DNA from: Carettochelys insculpta
Lineage: Eukaryota; Chordata; Testudines; Carettochelyidae
Direction: 5' to 3'
DNA: 64,000 nt
Assembly (NCBI RefSeq): GCF_033958435.1
Contig: NC_134140.1
Span: forward strand, 59,055,001 to 59,119,000
The translations under genes and the position numbers were made by a program. The first letter of the stretch is position 1. The number at the start of each line of letters is the position of its first letter. The notes beneath the pieces were generated by a model that had not been told where the DNA came from, did not search any database, and saw only the letters and a list, made by a program, of their open reading frames with translations. Shown piece by piece: positions 36,528-48,844 of this stretch.

Positions 36528-38656
36528 ATAGTTTACAAAAGTCACCATCAACAGACTCACAAATAGGAGGGTGATGTGAAGATGTCCTACTCATTATTGA
36601 GTGACTGCCAAGATGAGGATAGTCACAGTGTTTTAAGTCATAATGCTTCTGTGAATATGCCTTTTTTTAAAAAAAAAAATATAGAGGAAAGTGTGTTATT
36701 TTGTGAAAAGGTTGTAGTATAGAAAAACTATTGTAATACCAGGGTTTTACAAATTAGAGTAATCTCATCTTGCTGGTAGTTCATTACATGCAGTATACAT
36801 ATTAGAGAGGTATTATGAAAATTATCAAAAAAGGTTTGCCTTTGTAGAGTTTACTTGTAACATGGGTCTGTAAAAATTTTTGGTCCATGTTTGTTGTGTC
36901 TCTTTGAGCTTGAGCATTTTTCCTCAGTTTACAATTTGAAAGAAAAATTGTTTTTTAACAGGTTCCATTTTGGAAAAGTAAAGCTGATATCTCAGAGTCA
37001 AAACAAGTCCTTTCCTTCTTATAGTTCTATAGACCACACCTCAGCTATACCAGTTGTGTCCAATGAGAATATACTATCTAACTGACCTCTGTGGGATTGC
37101 ACAACTATAAATGAGTAGATTTTGGCCCTCGTGTGAGAAGGAGTAGAAGCCAGCTCATTTCCCTGCAGTTGTGATGGCTCTGCCATGCAAACAGGAATAA
37201 GAAGTAGTTTAAAAAATTATGTTGACAATAAAGAAAGCCGATATAAATCCAATTACACACCATGGAGCAGAGCCTCAACTGGTTTCAATTGTCATAGCTC
37301 TATTGAAGTCAATGAAAGTATAACAATGGAGCTATGAAAATTTACACCAGTTGAGGATATTTGTTGAGTTAAGGCCCTGACCCATCACTGAAGCATTCGG
37401 CGGGATGGTGTCTGCTTTTCTGCACCTACTGCGAATTAGAACTTCACTGTAAGATCTTCTGTTATTACCGTAATGAAGTTTCCTCTTAACTTTTCACAGA
37501 ATAAGCAAAATCAAAATGCAAAATAAAACAAACAAAAACCCAAGAGCCTGGAAAAGCTAAGGCAACTTGTGCCTTAAAAATCTGTCAGATTATTCATCAC
37601 TCAAGGTAGGATTACGCTAATTATATCTTCTCTGTTTAGTGTGTTCAACTCAATTTGCAGTTTTGGTTTATTTACTACAGTAATTGGCTTTGATCTATTT
37701 GCTGATCCCTTATAATCACTTAAAATTTACCTTTTGTAGTTAATAAAATTACTTGTTTTATGACGTAGCCCAGTTTGTACAATTCATATCTGAGGGGGGC
37801 AAGAAACTATGTATATCTCTCGCTCCTATTGAGAAGGCAAATGTTTACAAGCTTGCGCTGTGCAGATCTTTCTATACAGCACCGGACAGTATCATTTTTT
37901 ATTTGTTCCCCAAAAGGAGTGAGCACGTGAGTACTGGGGGTCTTCTCCTACAGAGCTGACTTCAGTCTGCATCTATCAGTGCCTGCTGCAAGGGACAGGA
38001 GAGCTTAATTCAGCAAAACAGGCAAAGGGAATCCAGGCTGGTGGGTCCATCCCATCACATCCGTATTTGACTGAGGGAGTTCCAGGGTGGGGGTGGGGGC
38101 TGGAAAGGAGGCGATCCACCCACCTGCCCTGGTCACCAGACAGCAGACTGGAGAATGCTGAGTGCTGGACTTATGGTAGGGCCTCTTTCTGCTGTGAGGT
38201 CTGGATGGTGGGTTGAGGTGCTGCTTGCCCACCATGTCCCAGCTACAGTCTCTCTTGTCACCACAAGTGGTTAGCTGTGGCACAGCCCCACAAAACAGAG
38301 CGGGTCCTGTGCTGATTCCTAGAAGCTGTACAGCCCCAGGCTACATGTCCACCCACCTGTCACTGCGGGTGTTCTGCTTGTCCAGCTGTGTCTGTCTTTT
38401 TTGGGCACTTATTGGATAAGTCCCAAAGCAAATATTAACAACAAGGATCTCAGCTAGATAGTGAACATTCCCTCGCTACCTCCTCTCTATGCCACTGACG
38501 TGGGCTGGCCATTTGTGACAGCCATAATCCAGCTCCCACATGCTCTGCAGGAAAATGCACCATGTTCCTCGCAGCCGTACTCAGAAACGTCCAATGCCTC
38601 CCCTCTTAGCATGAGGATATCCAGATGAAAATGGCTGGAGCACTGCCACCCTATAC
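36528..38656. other. Intergenic DNA, nothing recognised
   Basis: AT-rich with short chance frames; no splice-flanked conserved exon. Confidence 0.45.
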
Positions 38657-38668
38657 ATATCACAGCAG

Positions 38669-38773
38669 AAAAACGAAAACAAAAACAAAAACAAGCAGTC
38701 CTGTAGCACCTTAAAGACTAACATTTTTATTTATTAAGTGATGAGCTTCTGTGGATAAGACCCACGTCATCAG
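38669..38773 (-). mobile_element. Small retro-insertion (tail repeat) with 12-bp duplication
   Basis: 105 bp flanked by perfect atatcacagcag copies (38,657-38,668 and 38,774-38,785). Its + strand begins with an (AAAAC)n tract and continues gtcctgtagcaccttaaaga, so the element points to the - strand with an oligo-T/A 3' tail. Shares the word family taaggtgcca / ttagtct with 46,866, 47,536, 60,712 and 61,489. Confidence 0.7.
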
Positions 38774-38785
38774 ATATCACAGCAG

Positions 38786-39792
38786 GGAAGTAAAGCAGGC
38801 CAGTGATATGTGAACTATTGTATCATTGCCAAATGCCAGTTGGAGAGAGAGCTGTATAGAACAGCAAACACCATGAGTAGCATGATAATTTCCTGTGACC
38901 AGGAAGGGCATTATGCATGTGAGTGGGGTGTCTGCCCTCATATTGTTCCCATGAGCATGGAGTCAGTGATTTGCTCCCTGTGCAATTTTGGGCATTACCA
39001 CAGGAGAGCACAATATAATACTGGCTTCCAAATATATAAAACGGGGAGTGCTATATTGTTATCACGTCGGTGCCAATTGATCGGTGACCCTTCATGAACA
39101 TCTGTTTTAAAGAGGAGGAAAGTATCTTTTGGCCACAGCACTGGTGTAAGAATCAGGAGATTTGAGTTCACTGGGAGGGGCGGGGGCGGTTTCACAAACT
39201 TTCTGCAAGTAATTCAACCTTTCAGCGGCCTCTGATATGCTGCAGGTAGCACTCCCCTCATTCAGAGGGCATTGTGTGAATCACATCCTTGATGGTTGTA
39301 TGGCACACCAACAGTACTGTGAGAGGGGCCATTTACTAACTGAGGGAGACATCATGTCATCAGAGCAGTGTTTTCTCAACCCTTAGGGCTACGTGAGAGA
39401 AGTCGGTGGGGGGAAGGGTATGCAGCTCTTTGACCAATGAAATGTGGCTCCTGTTGGGAGCCGCACGCTGGGAGTGCTGTCCACCACTCTGCACGCGTGC
39501 CCCAGGAGGGAGGGAGAAGTGCATAGCAGTGGCGCCAGTGAGTCCAAAGCATTGGGTTAGAGTGGGTGGGGGAAATGCCTGGTTCTGGACGAGGGGTGGG
39601 GGATGAGTTAAAATGAGGGGCTGGGGGGCCTGGCTCTGGGGGCAAGGGCATTGAGCCACATATTATATATTTATTTTTTCCTCTCTCTCTCTGTCTCTCT
39701 CTCTCTCTACATATATATATATATATTATATAGCCATATAAAAATAAATTTATAAATATATATTTATATATGTCTGAAAGTTGTGGGGGTTC
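38786..39792. other. Intergenic DNA with simple repeats
   Basis: A GC-rich block at 39,372-39,660 begins with a hAT-like cagtgttttctcaaccc word, but no right end is seen. Pyrimidine (CT)n and (AT)n tracts at 39,680-39,731. Confidence 0.4.
39680..39731. repeat. Adjacent (CT)n and (AT)n microsatellites
   Basis: CTCTCT run with one GT interruption, followed by ATATAT; directly visible. Confidence 0.85.
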
Positions 39793-42700
39793 TTATTGTT
39801 CTTCTTCGAGTGATTGCTCATGTGCATTGCAATGTAGATGTGAGCACATGCGTATGCCCAATTGCCGGAAGTCTTTTTCCCCTAGCCAGTAGCCAGCGAG
39901 TCAGTGCGGCGCCCCCTGGAATGGTGCCAATATGGTGGCCAATATAGGCACCACCTGACCTGACCCGATGCAAACCCCCGCTCAGTTCCTTCTTGCTTGC
40001 AGTATCAGTTGCTGGAACTCCCCTTGGCTGGTGTGAGCACTCATCTGTAGCTGGTAGTGTTAGTCTTTATCTGTAGATAGTTTAAATTAGTTGCTACTTG
40101 TTAAATAGTTCAATAGTTGTAATTGTTATAGTAAGAGTAGTTTGGCAGGCCTGAGTCGGGAGGCTGGTGGCATGCCGAAGTCCCCAGGCTTCAAGGCTTT
40201 GGAAGACTGTGGCAAGCGCATGCTAAAAAGCGATCTGCACTCCACCTGTTTAAATGTTTGGGCAAGAGCCACCAACAGGATCGCTGTCGTATTTCTAGGA
40301 CATTTAAACCCAGGACCTTACAGTACAGGGAGCAGCACCTTACAATCCTTCTGAGAGAGGCAGCTCTCGAGCCGGAGAAGTCCCCATCCATGGAGCGGAG
40401 CAGAGCATAGTCAGTACGGAGTGCATTGGCAGCAGGCTCAGACATGGCATTGATGAAGGAGAAGGGAGCCCAGCACCTTGGTGAAGGGCTGGCACCTCAC
40501 CCTCCCAGGAGACATAAATCTCAATCCGCAGTGCCTCACAAAAAGAAGAGGCACAACAGGGGTCACGCCCCCATGGTACTGAAATAGAGGGAGGATTCCC
40601 CAGGTGCTGTTGGCTGAGCTGCGCCATGGGAGTGTCTGGGAAGGCTGAGCATTGACCCCAGTCCAGAGATCCAGTCCTCGTTCTCTGGAGATGCCATCAA
40701 TGCCAGAGGCATTCAGAGCGGCACAGAGCCTGTTCCAGATCACAGCACCCTTCTCACCACCAAGGAGAACTACACCCACAAGGCAGATGCCCAGTTGTCC
40801 TCTCTCTCAGGGCAAACCAGCCGTAATGGTGCATCTACCTTTGCCCCCAGTCCTGGCAGTGACTTCAGTGCTCATGCAGGCACCATCTTGGTGCCAACTC
40901 AAGTGCCTTTGGGTCAAGTGTCACCTTGGTCTTCATCATTGGAGGCATCCAGGTCAGAGTCCAACTCCTACTTCTTCAGCTCTGGCAGTAATACAAGTGC
41001 TCATTCTTCTTCCCGCTAGAGTCGGCATTCAACATGGCATTGGCCACTGAACTGGCAGTTGGCACCACAATGGCCCATTTGGACTCCATCGGCTTTCTGT
41101 GAGTTCCAGGAGCATTTTGTTTGGCTGCAGTCCCGGGCCCTGTCACTGATGGTAGTGTCAGGAGCTCCCCTGGTACCATGTTTGGCACTGTTATCTTCAC
41201 TAGGACCACCACCGTGGGATGCGTCATTGGAGCAGCCTATCTCCACGGAGTGGTCCTCATTGTTCTCCTCAGCACTGACCCCTTCCAAGCTGATGCTGGT
41301 GTTGGCTCTGGTAGTTTTGTTGCCTTCTGCTCTGGTGTCGTGTGCTTCAGTGCTGTCCACGTACTGGTGTTCCGGGGGCCATCAGTATTGGCAGCTCCTT
41401 CAGCTCCTCCTCCTTTAGTGGTGCAGGCCTTGAAACCACCCACTGTGGGCGTGGTGATACAGGCATTGCAGCTGTTTCTACCGCACCTAGGAGGGAGCAC
41501 TTTGGATCCGTCGATGGCCACGGATCTAGACAGAATGGTGCAGGCGGGGACCTCCTCTTCTTCCTCCCCAGAGGAAGCAATTGCTGCCTCATTTGTTTCC
41601 CTGGTTCTGGATGATGGCTGAGCCCTCCAACAGTTGCTCCACCAGGTAGCCGAGGGCTTAGGGGTGCAGGCAAAGGAGATCAAAGATGAGGCTGATGGAT
41701 ATTTTGTCCTCATCAGGTCCTACTAGAGTGGCTTTGCCTCTCATAAAAACCATTGCCCAAACAGCCAAGACCATGTGGTAGACGCTGGCCTCGGCTGAGC
41801 CCACAGCAAGGAAAAATAAGAGACTGTACTTTGTCCTCTCTGTGGGGATTGAGCACCTGTTCACCCACCCCCCTCCTGACTCCCTGATCATGGATGCCAC
41901 CAACCACAGGGAGAGACAAAGGTTTCAGGGGCCCTCGCCCAAAAATAGAGAGGCAAAATGACTGGATTTATATGGAGGGAAAGTTTATTCAACTGGAGGG
42001 CTACAGCTGTATATAGCCCTAGTGAGCAGGTGCTCCTATAACACAGTGTCTTCCCTCTCAAAATTTACAGAGTTTGTTCCCCTGGATACTAAACCTGAAT
42101 TTACGGTGATTGTGGAGGAGAACAAACATGCGGCCTTACAAGTCACTTTGGATGCTGCTTTTGCAGTGACAAGAGTCATGGCGTCCGGGGTGGCCATGAA
42201 ACAGAGGCGGCTGGGCTCCAGGTTTCTGGCCTGCCCTGTGAAGTGCAGCAGCCTATTCAAGACTTACCTTTGAGGGGCCAACATTTTGTTTTCTATGAAA
42301 ACAGATGAAAAGCTGCACAGTCTTAAAGACTCTAGGGCTCCCCTGAGGTCTCTGGGGCTCCATATTCCTGAGATGCAGCACAGACATTTTAACCTCCTAG
42401 GCAGTTCCCTCAGCAGCCTAGGGATCAAAATAGGCGGCAAGATCACAGTGGCAGGAGGCTCTCAAGTCGGCGTGGCCAGGGGCAGCAGAAGCTTTGGCCA
42501 GGCCCAAAACTGAACTGTTGAAGGAGCAGTCGGGAGCACCACACCACTCCCCGTATTGGACCCAGCACACCCTTTATTTTCATTCCGCCTCTCCGCTTTC
42601 TACCCTGCTTGGTGCCATATAACATCGGAACAGTGGGTCCTTCACCCGGCAGAAAGGGGATATGCTATACAATTCAGTTCTTACCCCCCCTTGCCCCCTC

Positions 42701-44272
42701 CCTTCCCTGTCCCTTTTTAGGGACCCCTCTCACAGGAGCCTGCTCAGGCAGGAGATCCAGTCGCCCCTCAAGTGGGGGGCAATAGAGCAGGTTCCCACTC
42801 ATTTCAGGTGTCAGGGGTTTTACTCCCATTATTTCCTAATCCTGAAATCCAGTGGGGCCTGGGGCCTGTTATGGACTTGCAAGACCTGAACAAGTTTGTA
42901 AAAAAAGCTCAGGTTTTACATGGTCTCTGTGGGGCTCATTATCCCGTTGCTGGATTGGGGGACTGGTTTGCTGCTCTCAACTTACAGGACGGGTAATTCC
43001 ACATAGCGATCTGTCCTCCCCACTGGTGATTCCTCAGGGTTGTGGTAAACAGGGGACACTGTCAGTTCACAGGCCTTCCCTTCAGCCTGTCAGCAGCTCC
43101 AAGGGGCTTTACCAAGTGCATGGAGGTGGTCGCAGCCTTTCCCCACAGGCATGGAAACCAGTTGTTCCCATACCTGGAGGACTGGCTGGTCGAAGGGAGC
43201 TCATAGACCCAGGTTCAGCAGCATTTAAGATTTATCCATCAAACTTTCTCGGACTTCTAGTAAATGAGGCAAAGTTGACACTTGTCCCCGCACAGAGAAC
43301 AGAGTTTGTGGGGGCTCTCCTGAATTTGGTGCTCATGAGGATTTCCCTGCCCAAGAGCAAGTTCCTTGCTACGGCCAGCAGCATAAATGACATAATCAAG
43401 TTCCTGCCATGACGGCCAGGTGTTGCATGAAGCTCCTGGGACATATGGCAGCTTATACATTCATGGGGTTACATGCCAGACTTCATCTACGTCCCTTCCA
43501 GTTGTGGCTGGCTTCAGGGTACTGCACTGTGAGGGACGATATAGACAAATTAGAGACAGTGCTGCATCAGGTGTTACGGACCCTGCATTGGTGGTTGGAT
43601 GCTTGGACTGTGTGTGTGGGGAGTCCCTTCATGCCTCCACATCCTTCCTTGTCTCTGGTAACCAATGCTTCACTTAGGCTGGTGGGTGCATATGGGGGAG
43701 CGCTATACTGCCTAACCTGGTCTCCTCTTCCCATGTCAATCAGGATATTTCATTACCCCTGTTTTATTCTGAACCTCATGCTACCCCAAGGGAGCAGAGT
43801 TTGCACACCTCGGAGGTTCGTTGCGCCTTGGCTTTTTATATAGACATGACCAGACCTTTCAGAAAGTCACAGCAGCTCTTCCTTGCAGTGGCAGCGAGGA
43901 TGAAGAGCCTCTAAGTTTCCTCCCAGTGGATTTCCTCCTGGACAGTGGCTTGTATTGTGGAATGCAGCAAGTGAACAGGGGTTCCCTCTCCTACTATCAG
44001 GGCTCATTCTAAGAGGGCACAGGCATCTTCACCAGCATTCTTAGCCCATGTCCTGATTGAGAAGCTCTGTAGGGCAGCCACCTGGTCTTCCATGCATATG
44101 TTTGCAGCCGGTTTCACAAGCATGCAGCACTCTAGGGAGGACGCTGCAGTGGGCAAGGCTGTACTACAATCAATCTGGGCTCCGACCCCACCTCCTGACA
44201 TCAGCTTGCACTCACCTACATTGGAATGCACCTGAGCAGTCACTCAAAGAAGAAAAGACAGTTGCTTACTTC
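39793..44272 (+). mobile_element. DIRS-type tyrosine-recombinase retrotransposon, decayed
   Basis: The left end (gttcttcttcgagtgattgc at 39,799, then tcatgtgcattgcaatgta) is inverted at the right (tacattggaatgcacctgag, then cagtcactcaaagaagaa, 44,217-44,253), so the ends are inverted, not direct, as in DIRS elements. Gag-like remnants at 40,140-42,560 are broken by frameshifts. Reverse transcriptase pieces occupy 42,730-43,410 and RNase H-like pieces 43,410-43,850. The recombinase part is short or missing before 44,210. In the YxDD box the sequence reads YLED (43,171-43,182). No intact frame remains. Confidence 0.8.
42730..43410 (+). pseudogene. DIRS reverse transcriptase remnant
   Basis: Frames joined across shifts give KWGAIEQVPTHFRCQGFYSH near 42,770, LGDWFAALNLQDG at 42,957-42,995, a region around 43,090-43,140, PYLEDWLVEGS near 43,168-43,200 and GLLVNEAKLTLVPAQRTEFV near 43,253-43,312. 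These match the order of polymerase blocks in vertebrate DIRS elements. At least three frameshifts; the box at 43,171-43,182 has Glu where the first catalytic Asp of the DD pair is expected. Confidence 0.75.
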
Positions 44273-44545
44273 CATGAGGGGTGTTCTTCCAGATGTGTTG
44301 CTCACGTCCCTTCCAAAACCCTCCCGCTTTTTCCCGCCCTCGGAGTAGCCGGCAAGAAGGAACTCGGCGTGGGAGGTGGGTCCAGCATCTCGGTGCCACT
44401 CCAAGGGGTGCTGCATCCACCTGACAGCTACCCGCTGGGGCCGAGGGGGGGAAGACATTTGGCAACTGGGCAGGGAGGTGCACACACCGGCATTGGAACG
44501 GACGTGAGCAACTCCCCTAGGAGAACACCCGTCATGAAAAAAGGT
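44273..44545. mobile_element. Short inverted-repeat unit related to the DIRS ends
   Basis: catgaggggtgttcttccag at the left is inverted as gagaacacccgtcatg at the right; inside, gttgctcacgtcccttccaa pairs with ttggaacggacgtgagcaac. These words echo the DIRS end (attgctcatgtgcattccaa). It may be the terminal complementary part of the adjoining element or a separate short relative. Confidence 0.55.
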
Positions 44546-44658
44546 CGAGAAACGCCACGTTAGGGGGCCCCACTGCTGTAGGGTCTGGACGAGGACGCCT
44601 TTGCGGAGAGATGGCACGGTGCTCTGAGCGAGTGTGGTTGTGGCTGCGTGTGCTCAAG

Positions 44659-44660
<2 letters not shown>

Positions 44661-44738
<78 letters not shown>
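44661..44738. repeat. (GT)39 microsatellite
   Basis: 78 bp of uninterrupted GT. Alternating purine-pyrimidine DNA of this length can adopt Z-form. It lies between the DIRS element and the CpG-rich region. Confidence 0.97.
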
Positions 44739-44740
<2 letters not shown>

Positions 44741-44849
44741 ACACGCCATAGGTTTGTGTGTCTGCACCAGGGGCGTGTGCGTGTCTGATGTCTCTATGCT
44801 GGGGAATGAGTATATGGGGGGGGGGCCGGGTGCATTTTTCTCGGGCCGT

Positions 44850-45700
44850 CATTGTGTGTCCCTTCGAATGTGCGCGGGCGCCCTGGGACGGTGTGTGTCT
44901 GCCTGGTGCCTCCGCCTGGTGCCTGTGCAGTGCTCCGCTGTGCTGCTGGAGCGCGTGTGTCCTTGCGGCTCCTCGGCCCGCGCAGGGAAGGGGCGCGGCG
45001 CCTTTAGATCACCACAGGGCGCTTCACACCCCGCCCCGGCCCGTAACGCACAACAAATCCCCCCCGAGCCAGTGGCCTTCCGGCGCCGCCCCGCGCAGCC
45101 CCAGCCCTGGCCACGAGCCGCGCGGGAGCGGGCTGGATTTCCCCGGGCCCAGCTCTCCCGCGGTGGCGTCACCTCCCGGCCCGCCCGCAGTGCGCGCCCC
45201 GCTCTGCGCCTTCCCTGCCGCTCGGAGCCCCGAGCGAGCCCGGGACGAAGGAGGCGGCCGAGGCGAGGGGCTTTGTTCCCCGCTCGGCTGGGGAGCCCCG
45301 TTGGGTGCCTGGCGCTGGTTATCCGGTCCCTGCCCGCGCCGGGATGGAGCCCCGCGCCCGGGAGCTGGTCCCTCGCAGCGGCGGCACAATGGATCGCCTC
45401 CCGCGCGCGCCCCGGCCGGCTTCGGCTTAGGCTTCGGCTGCGCCCGGCCCCGGGGGCTCGCTTGGAAACCGGCCGGTCACTCCGGGGAGCGCGCCGGGCA
45501 AGCGGGGCCTCAAGCCAGGCACGGGACAGCGCCTCGGGTCAGATCCCACCGCCGGCCAAGGCTGGGGCATCCACAGCCCGGCGGGCGCGGGGGCTGGGAG
45601 GAAGGCGTTACCCGAGAGCCACCGGCAACCCGAGGCCGGGTTTATCCGCCGCAGTTAAATGCAGCCGGGAGGAACAAAGCAACCGAGAGCAGCAACATTC
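44850..45700. promoter_or_regulatory. CpG island
   Basis: Dense CG dinucleotides and high GC by eye across 850 bp. Long overlapping frames on both strands (373 and 350 codons on +) come from the composition and have no recognisable domain. It may mark an unannotated promoter or the distal 3' side of the HELT domain; no TATA or exon is certain. Confidence 0.55.
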
Positions 45701-46865
45701 AAGTGACAAAGACTGTCATGGGCCACTGCGAGCTCGCAAACGTCTATGTAAATGACCAAAGGTTTGTCTGTGGTGGCCCCGTGCTAATCCCGGGGAGAAA
45801 ATCTACTTAGCAGAGGGACGGAGTTTGCTCTCATTTGGTTAACAGTGAGCAAAACGCCGCGTGTATTAATAATGTATATTTCCAGGGTAACACTGTATCT
45901 TTAATGCTTCAGTGCAGAAGGGGGATTGAGAATGGCTTAAGGCTGGCAGAAGAAAAATCGCGGCACGCCTGCTTCATTTTCTGCACCAAGCGCTGGGGGA
46001 AATGAGTGTAGGACATGTGTTTTCATAATAGGCACCGGCCTTTCTTCTGCTCCTGAATGCTGTCCCGGTGTCCCGCATGGCCCTACGGACATTTTTAACA
46101 CCAGCTATTTTCGTGCTCTCCTCGCTTGGCTTGAAGGTCACAAATTTCTCCCGGTGACACAGCCTTCCCCCGACCCCCTTCAGTTCCCCTGTAACACGGC
46201 CTCTTCCTTGTCAGCCTGCAATCCCAGGCTTTTCTCGGCGCCCAGGGTAAAACGCGAGGTCCACGTCACACTTTTTTTTGGCTCATTGTAAAGAAGAGCT
46301 GTTAGCCGGCCTGTGCATAAAGGAGCGGGTGGTGCACAAATTGTGGGGCGGCCCAGTCCATGACCTGGGTAAACAATCCGGGGCAGAGCTCCCTCCAGGC
46401 CGCAGCGTGCGATGCAAAAAGTTCATTTACGGATCGGGGAGTGCCAGCCACACGCGAGAAGTAGCCGCGCCAGGAGTCGCACGTAAGAAAACAACCGCTC
46501 TCGTCGCCTGGGCGAGGCGGGTTCTTACTGAGTGACGCGGCTGAGGTAGGAGGATTTAAAGCGCTGAAATTGACGAAGAGCGCCAAAGGAAGGCAGGGCT
46601 GGGGAGAGGGACTCTTAGGCGAGCCATGGTTTGCCTGCGCGCCGGGGTCGCTGCGCTTTCCTAGACGCATTCGGCCCATTGATTCCGCCCTCAAGCGGAG
46701 GGGCTTGGGTCCCTCTCCACGCCTCCTGCTTGTCCTTTGTTTTTGACGCCTCTGTGATTATAGCAAGGGCACTCCCGCTCCGGGGCAGAAGCTCACTCAC
46801 CAGGAGGTGTGAAAACGACCAGACATCCCTTGGCACCCTACCGACCAACGGAGATTTTAGAGCAG

Positions 46866-46984
46866 AAGCTTCCTCCGAAGCGGGTCTCTGCCCACGAAAC
46901 CTTATGCTCCAAAATCTGCTGGTCTCTAAGGTGCCACCGGACTTGCCGTTGCTTTTGCGGATACAGACTAGCAGGGCTCCCCGT
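46866..46984 (-). mobile_element. Old retroelement tail fragment
   Basis: Read on +: cttatgctccaaaatctgct then ggtctctaaggtgccaccgg then gatacagactagcaggg. This is the reverse complement of the tagccgtgttagtctgtat-type repeat seen at 60,712. Rich in CpG changes relative to that copy. Confidence 0.6.
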
Positions 46985-47535
46985 CTGCTAGGGAGTGTGA
47001 GTATCGCTGCCCGGAAAGCTGGGTGCCCCGCCTGCAAGCACATGACACCCCCGTGTCGATCAGGTCTCGGCTCAGAGGCGGTGACGCGGCTGTTTCATTG
47101 CAGGGCATAATGAGAAAAGCCAGGGCGCTGGGACAGTTTTAGCGGGGGCTGCTGAGAGCTGCAGCGCCAGGCTGGACCCTGGATCGCACAAAACGCTGCG
47201 CCGACTCCCAGCACCTCTGCTTCGGCCATTACACGAGCCAGAGCCGGCGGGACAGTCCCCAAACGCCCGGCTTTTCCCGAGTGTGTTTTCCCACCAGCGA
47301 GCCTGCGGCCTGGGACGCTTCTGCTACAGAGCCCGGTCTTGCTTTGTTCCTCAGGCCGCATCCCGCCCTGCTCTTCCCCGGGCCAGGGAGATAAACTGCC
47401 GGAAGGCGAAGCCCGAAGGAGGCGACGGGGAAACCCCTCCGATACTTGTCTTCCTGGGGGCTCCCCCCTTTGCACGAGCCTGTCCAGTTAGACCCGCCTC
47501 TGGGAGCCCCACTCGTGCGTCTGACCGAGCGGCAA

Positions 47536-47580
47536 AGCTCGTGCTCCAAAATACCCGTCAGTCTCTAAGGTGCCCCAGGG
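47536..47580 (-). mobile_element. Very short fragment of the same tail repeat
   Basis: Carries gtgctccaaaatacccgtca and gtctctaaggtgcc as in the copy at 46,866. Confidence 0.45.
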
Positions 47581-48107
47581 CTTCTCGTCCGCTCCCGTCC
47601 TGCCGCTCGCCCTCGGAGCCGGGCTCGTCCCTCCCGGGGTAATGGATGGGGGCCCCTCCCCCCTGCCCCGTTTCCGGCCCCCACGCAGCCTCAGCCCTGC
47701 TGCTGAACGCGCCCGCTGGACCCGCAGCCAGGCCCGAGTAACGCGGAGTCACACTCGGGGCCCACAGCGCGCGGCTCGCCTGAGCGGAGCTCCCTCCTCC
47801 GGCCGGCGGGGGCCGCGCGTACCCGCCGCCGCCTGCGCCCCGACGGAACCAGGCGCAGCTGCAAAGCGCCTTGGCGGGTCCCGGGGCGGGCTGGGGACCA
47901 CCGGCAAAGCGCCGCCGCCCTTTGCCCCGCTCGCCCGCCGGGGCACCGGGCGCCTCGTGCTAACTCGCGGAGCTCACCCGCGCCCGCCCGGGCTGCGGAG
48001 CGCACCGTGCGCCCTGGGACGCGCGTCCGCCCGGCCCGCTCTCACAGCCGTAGCCACTGGGTCTCCCCCGCCCCCACGGGACGCCAGAGCAGAGCCTTTC
48101 CATCACG

Positions 48108-48113
48108 TTTATT
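48108..48113 (-). terminator. HELT polyadenylation signal AATAAA
   Basis: TTTATT on + gives AATAAA on -, about 245 bp beyond the HELT stop codon; the only canonical signal close behind the gene in this GC-rich block. Predicts a 3' UTR of roughly 260-270 bases. Confidence 0.65.
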
Positions 48114-48356
48114 GCCGGGGCGGGGAACCGAGGCATGCAAGGACCTGGGGCGAGGGCGCAGGGCGAAAGCACCTCCCCTGGCTCCCCAGCTGTCATTGAT
48201 CCGGGATCCCCCCCCGCCCCACGCAGCCACCGCTGCGACTTCCCCACCGGGCGCATCTATCTGCACGTGTGCCCAGAGCTCAGCAGGCGAATGGATGCGC
48301 CTGTGGGGCATTGACTCCCCTCCCCCGTATAAATATGCAGCCCGCGGCCCGAGTGG

Positions 48357-48844
48357 CTATAGCCCCGAGGGGTGCTGGCCCGGCGGCAGGCTGAAGGTGC
48401 CGGGGTGGGGGTGGCCGATCAGGTTGAGGTAGTGTCTGTCCAGACCCTGCACCGACGACAAGAAGGTGTTGCGCTGCTGCCCGGGGTTTGGCAGGGGCCT
48501 GGCTGAGCTGGCAAGGTAAGGGACAGTGGGGCTCCTGGCAGGGCCGTGCCAGGCGAAGGGCCCCCCGGGTCCCTGCTGGAACACCGACTCAGTGGGACTG
48601 TAAGCCGGGCACTCCGGAGCGGGATGAAGCTGGTAGGAGAAGTCCGGCTCTGGGAGGGCTCCCAGAGAGCTGAAGAGGGGGTCGCTGCCGAAGCGGGCTT
48701 TGGACTGCAGGAAAGCCAGGATCCGGGCGTATTTGGTGTCCTTGGTCTCCATCCGCTCCACCGTGGTCAGGTAATGGACTAGGTTCTTCATGCACTCGTG
48801 GTAGCCGTAGTGAAAGTAGTTGGCGAACTCCGCCAGCAGCTCTG
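48357..48844 (-). CDS. HELT: HELT coding exon 4 (Orange domain and tail)
   Basis: Acceptor ttttccag. Carries ELLAEFANYFHYGYHECM, then VERMETKDTKYARILAFL, then the Pro/Ser-rich tail, ending HPSGL and TAG at 48,357-48,359. Confidence 0.95.

Larger units (their letters stand above)
45701..48089. other. GC-rich, CpG-rich DNA downstream of HELT
   Basis: No protein-coding exon recognised. CpG-dense parts are near 46,270-46,700 and 47,560-48,090. Two old tail-repeat fragments sit at 46,866-46,984 and 47,536-47,580; otherwise repeat-poor. Confidence 0.5.

Noticed and set aside
40652..41721. Series of 110-170-codon frames on both strands
   Set aside because: They fall in the decayed gag-like part of the DIRS element and are broken by frameshifts.
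44634..45810. Two long + strand frames (373 and 350 codons) in the CpG island
   Set aside because: They overlap in different frames, one starts within the GT repeat, composition is Ala/Arg/Pro-rich, and no domain or splice logic supports them.
48322..48340. TATAAATA on the + strand in the HELT 3' region
   Set aside because: No downstream + strand exon or initiator is evident; may be part of the 3' UTR only.
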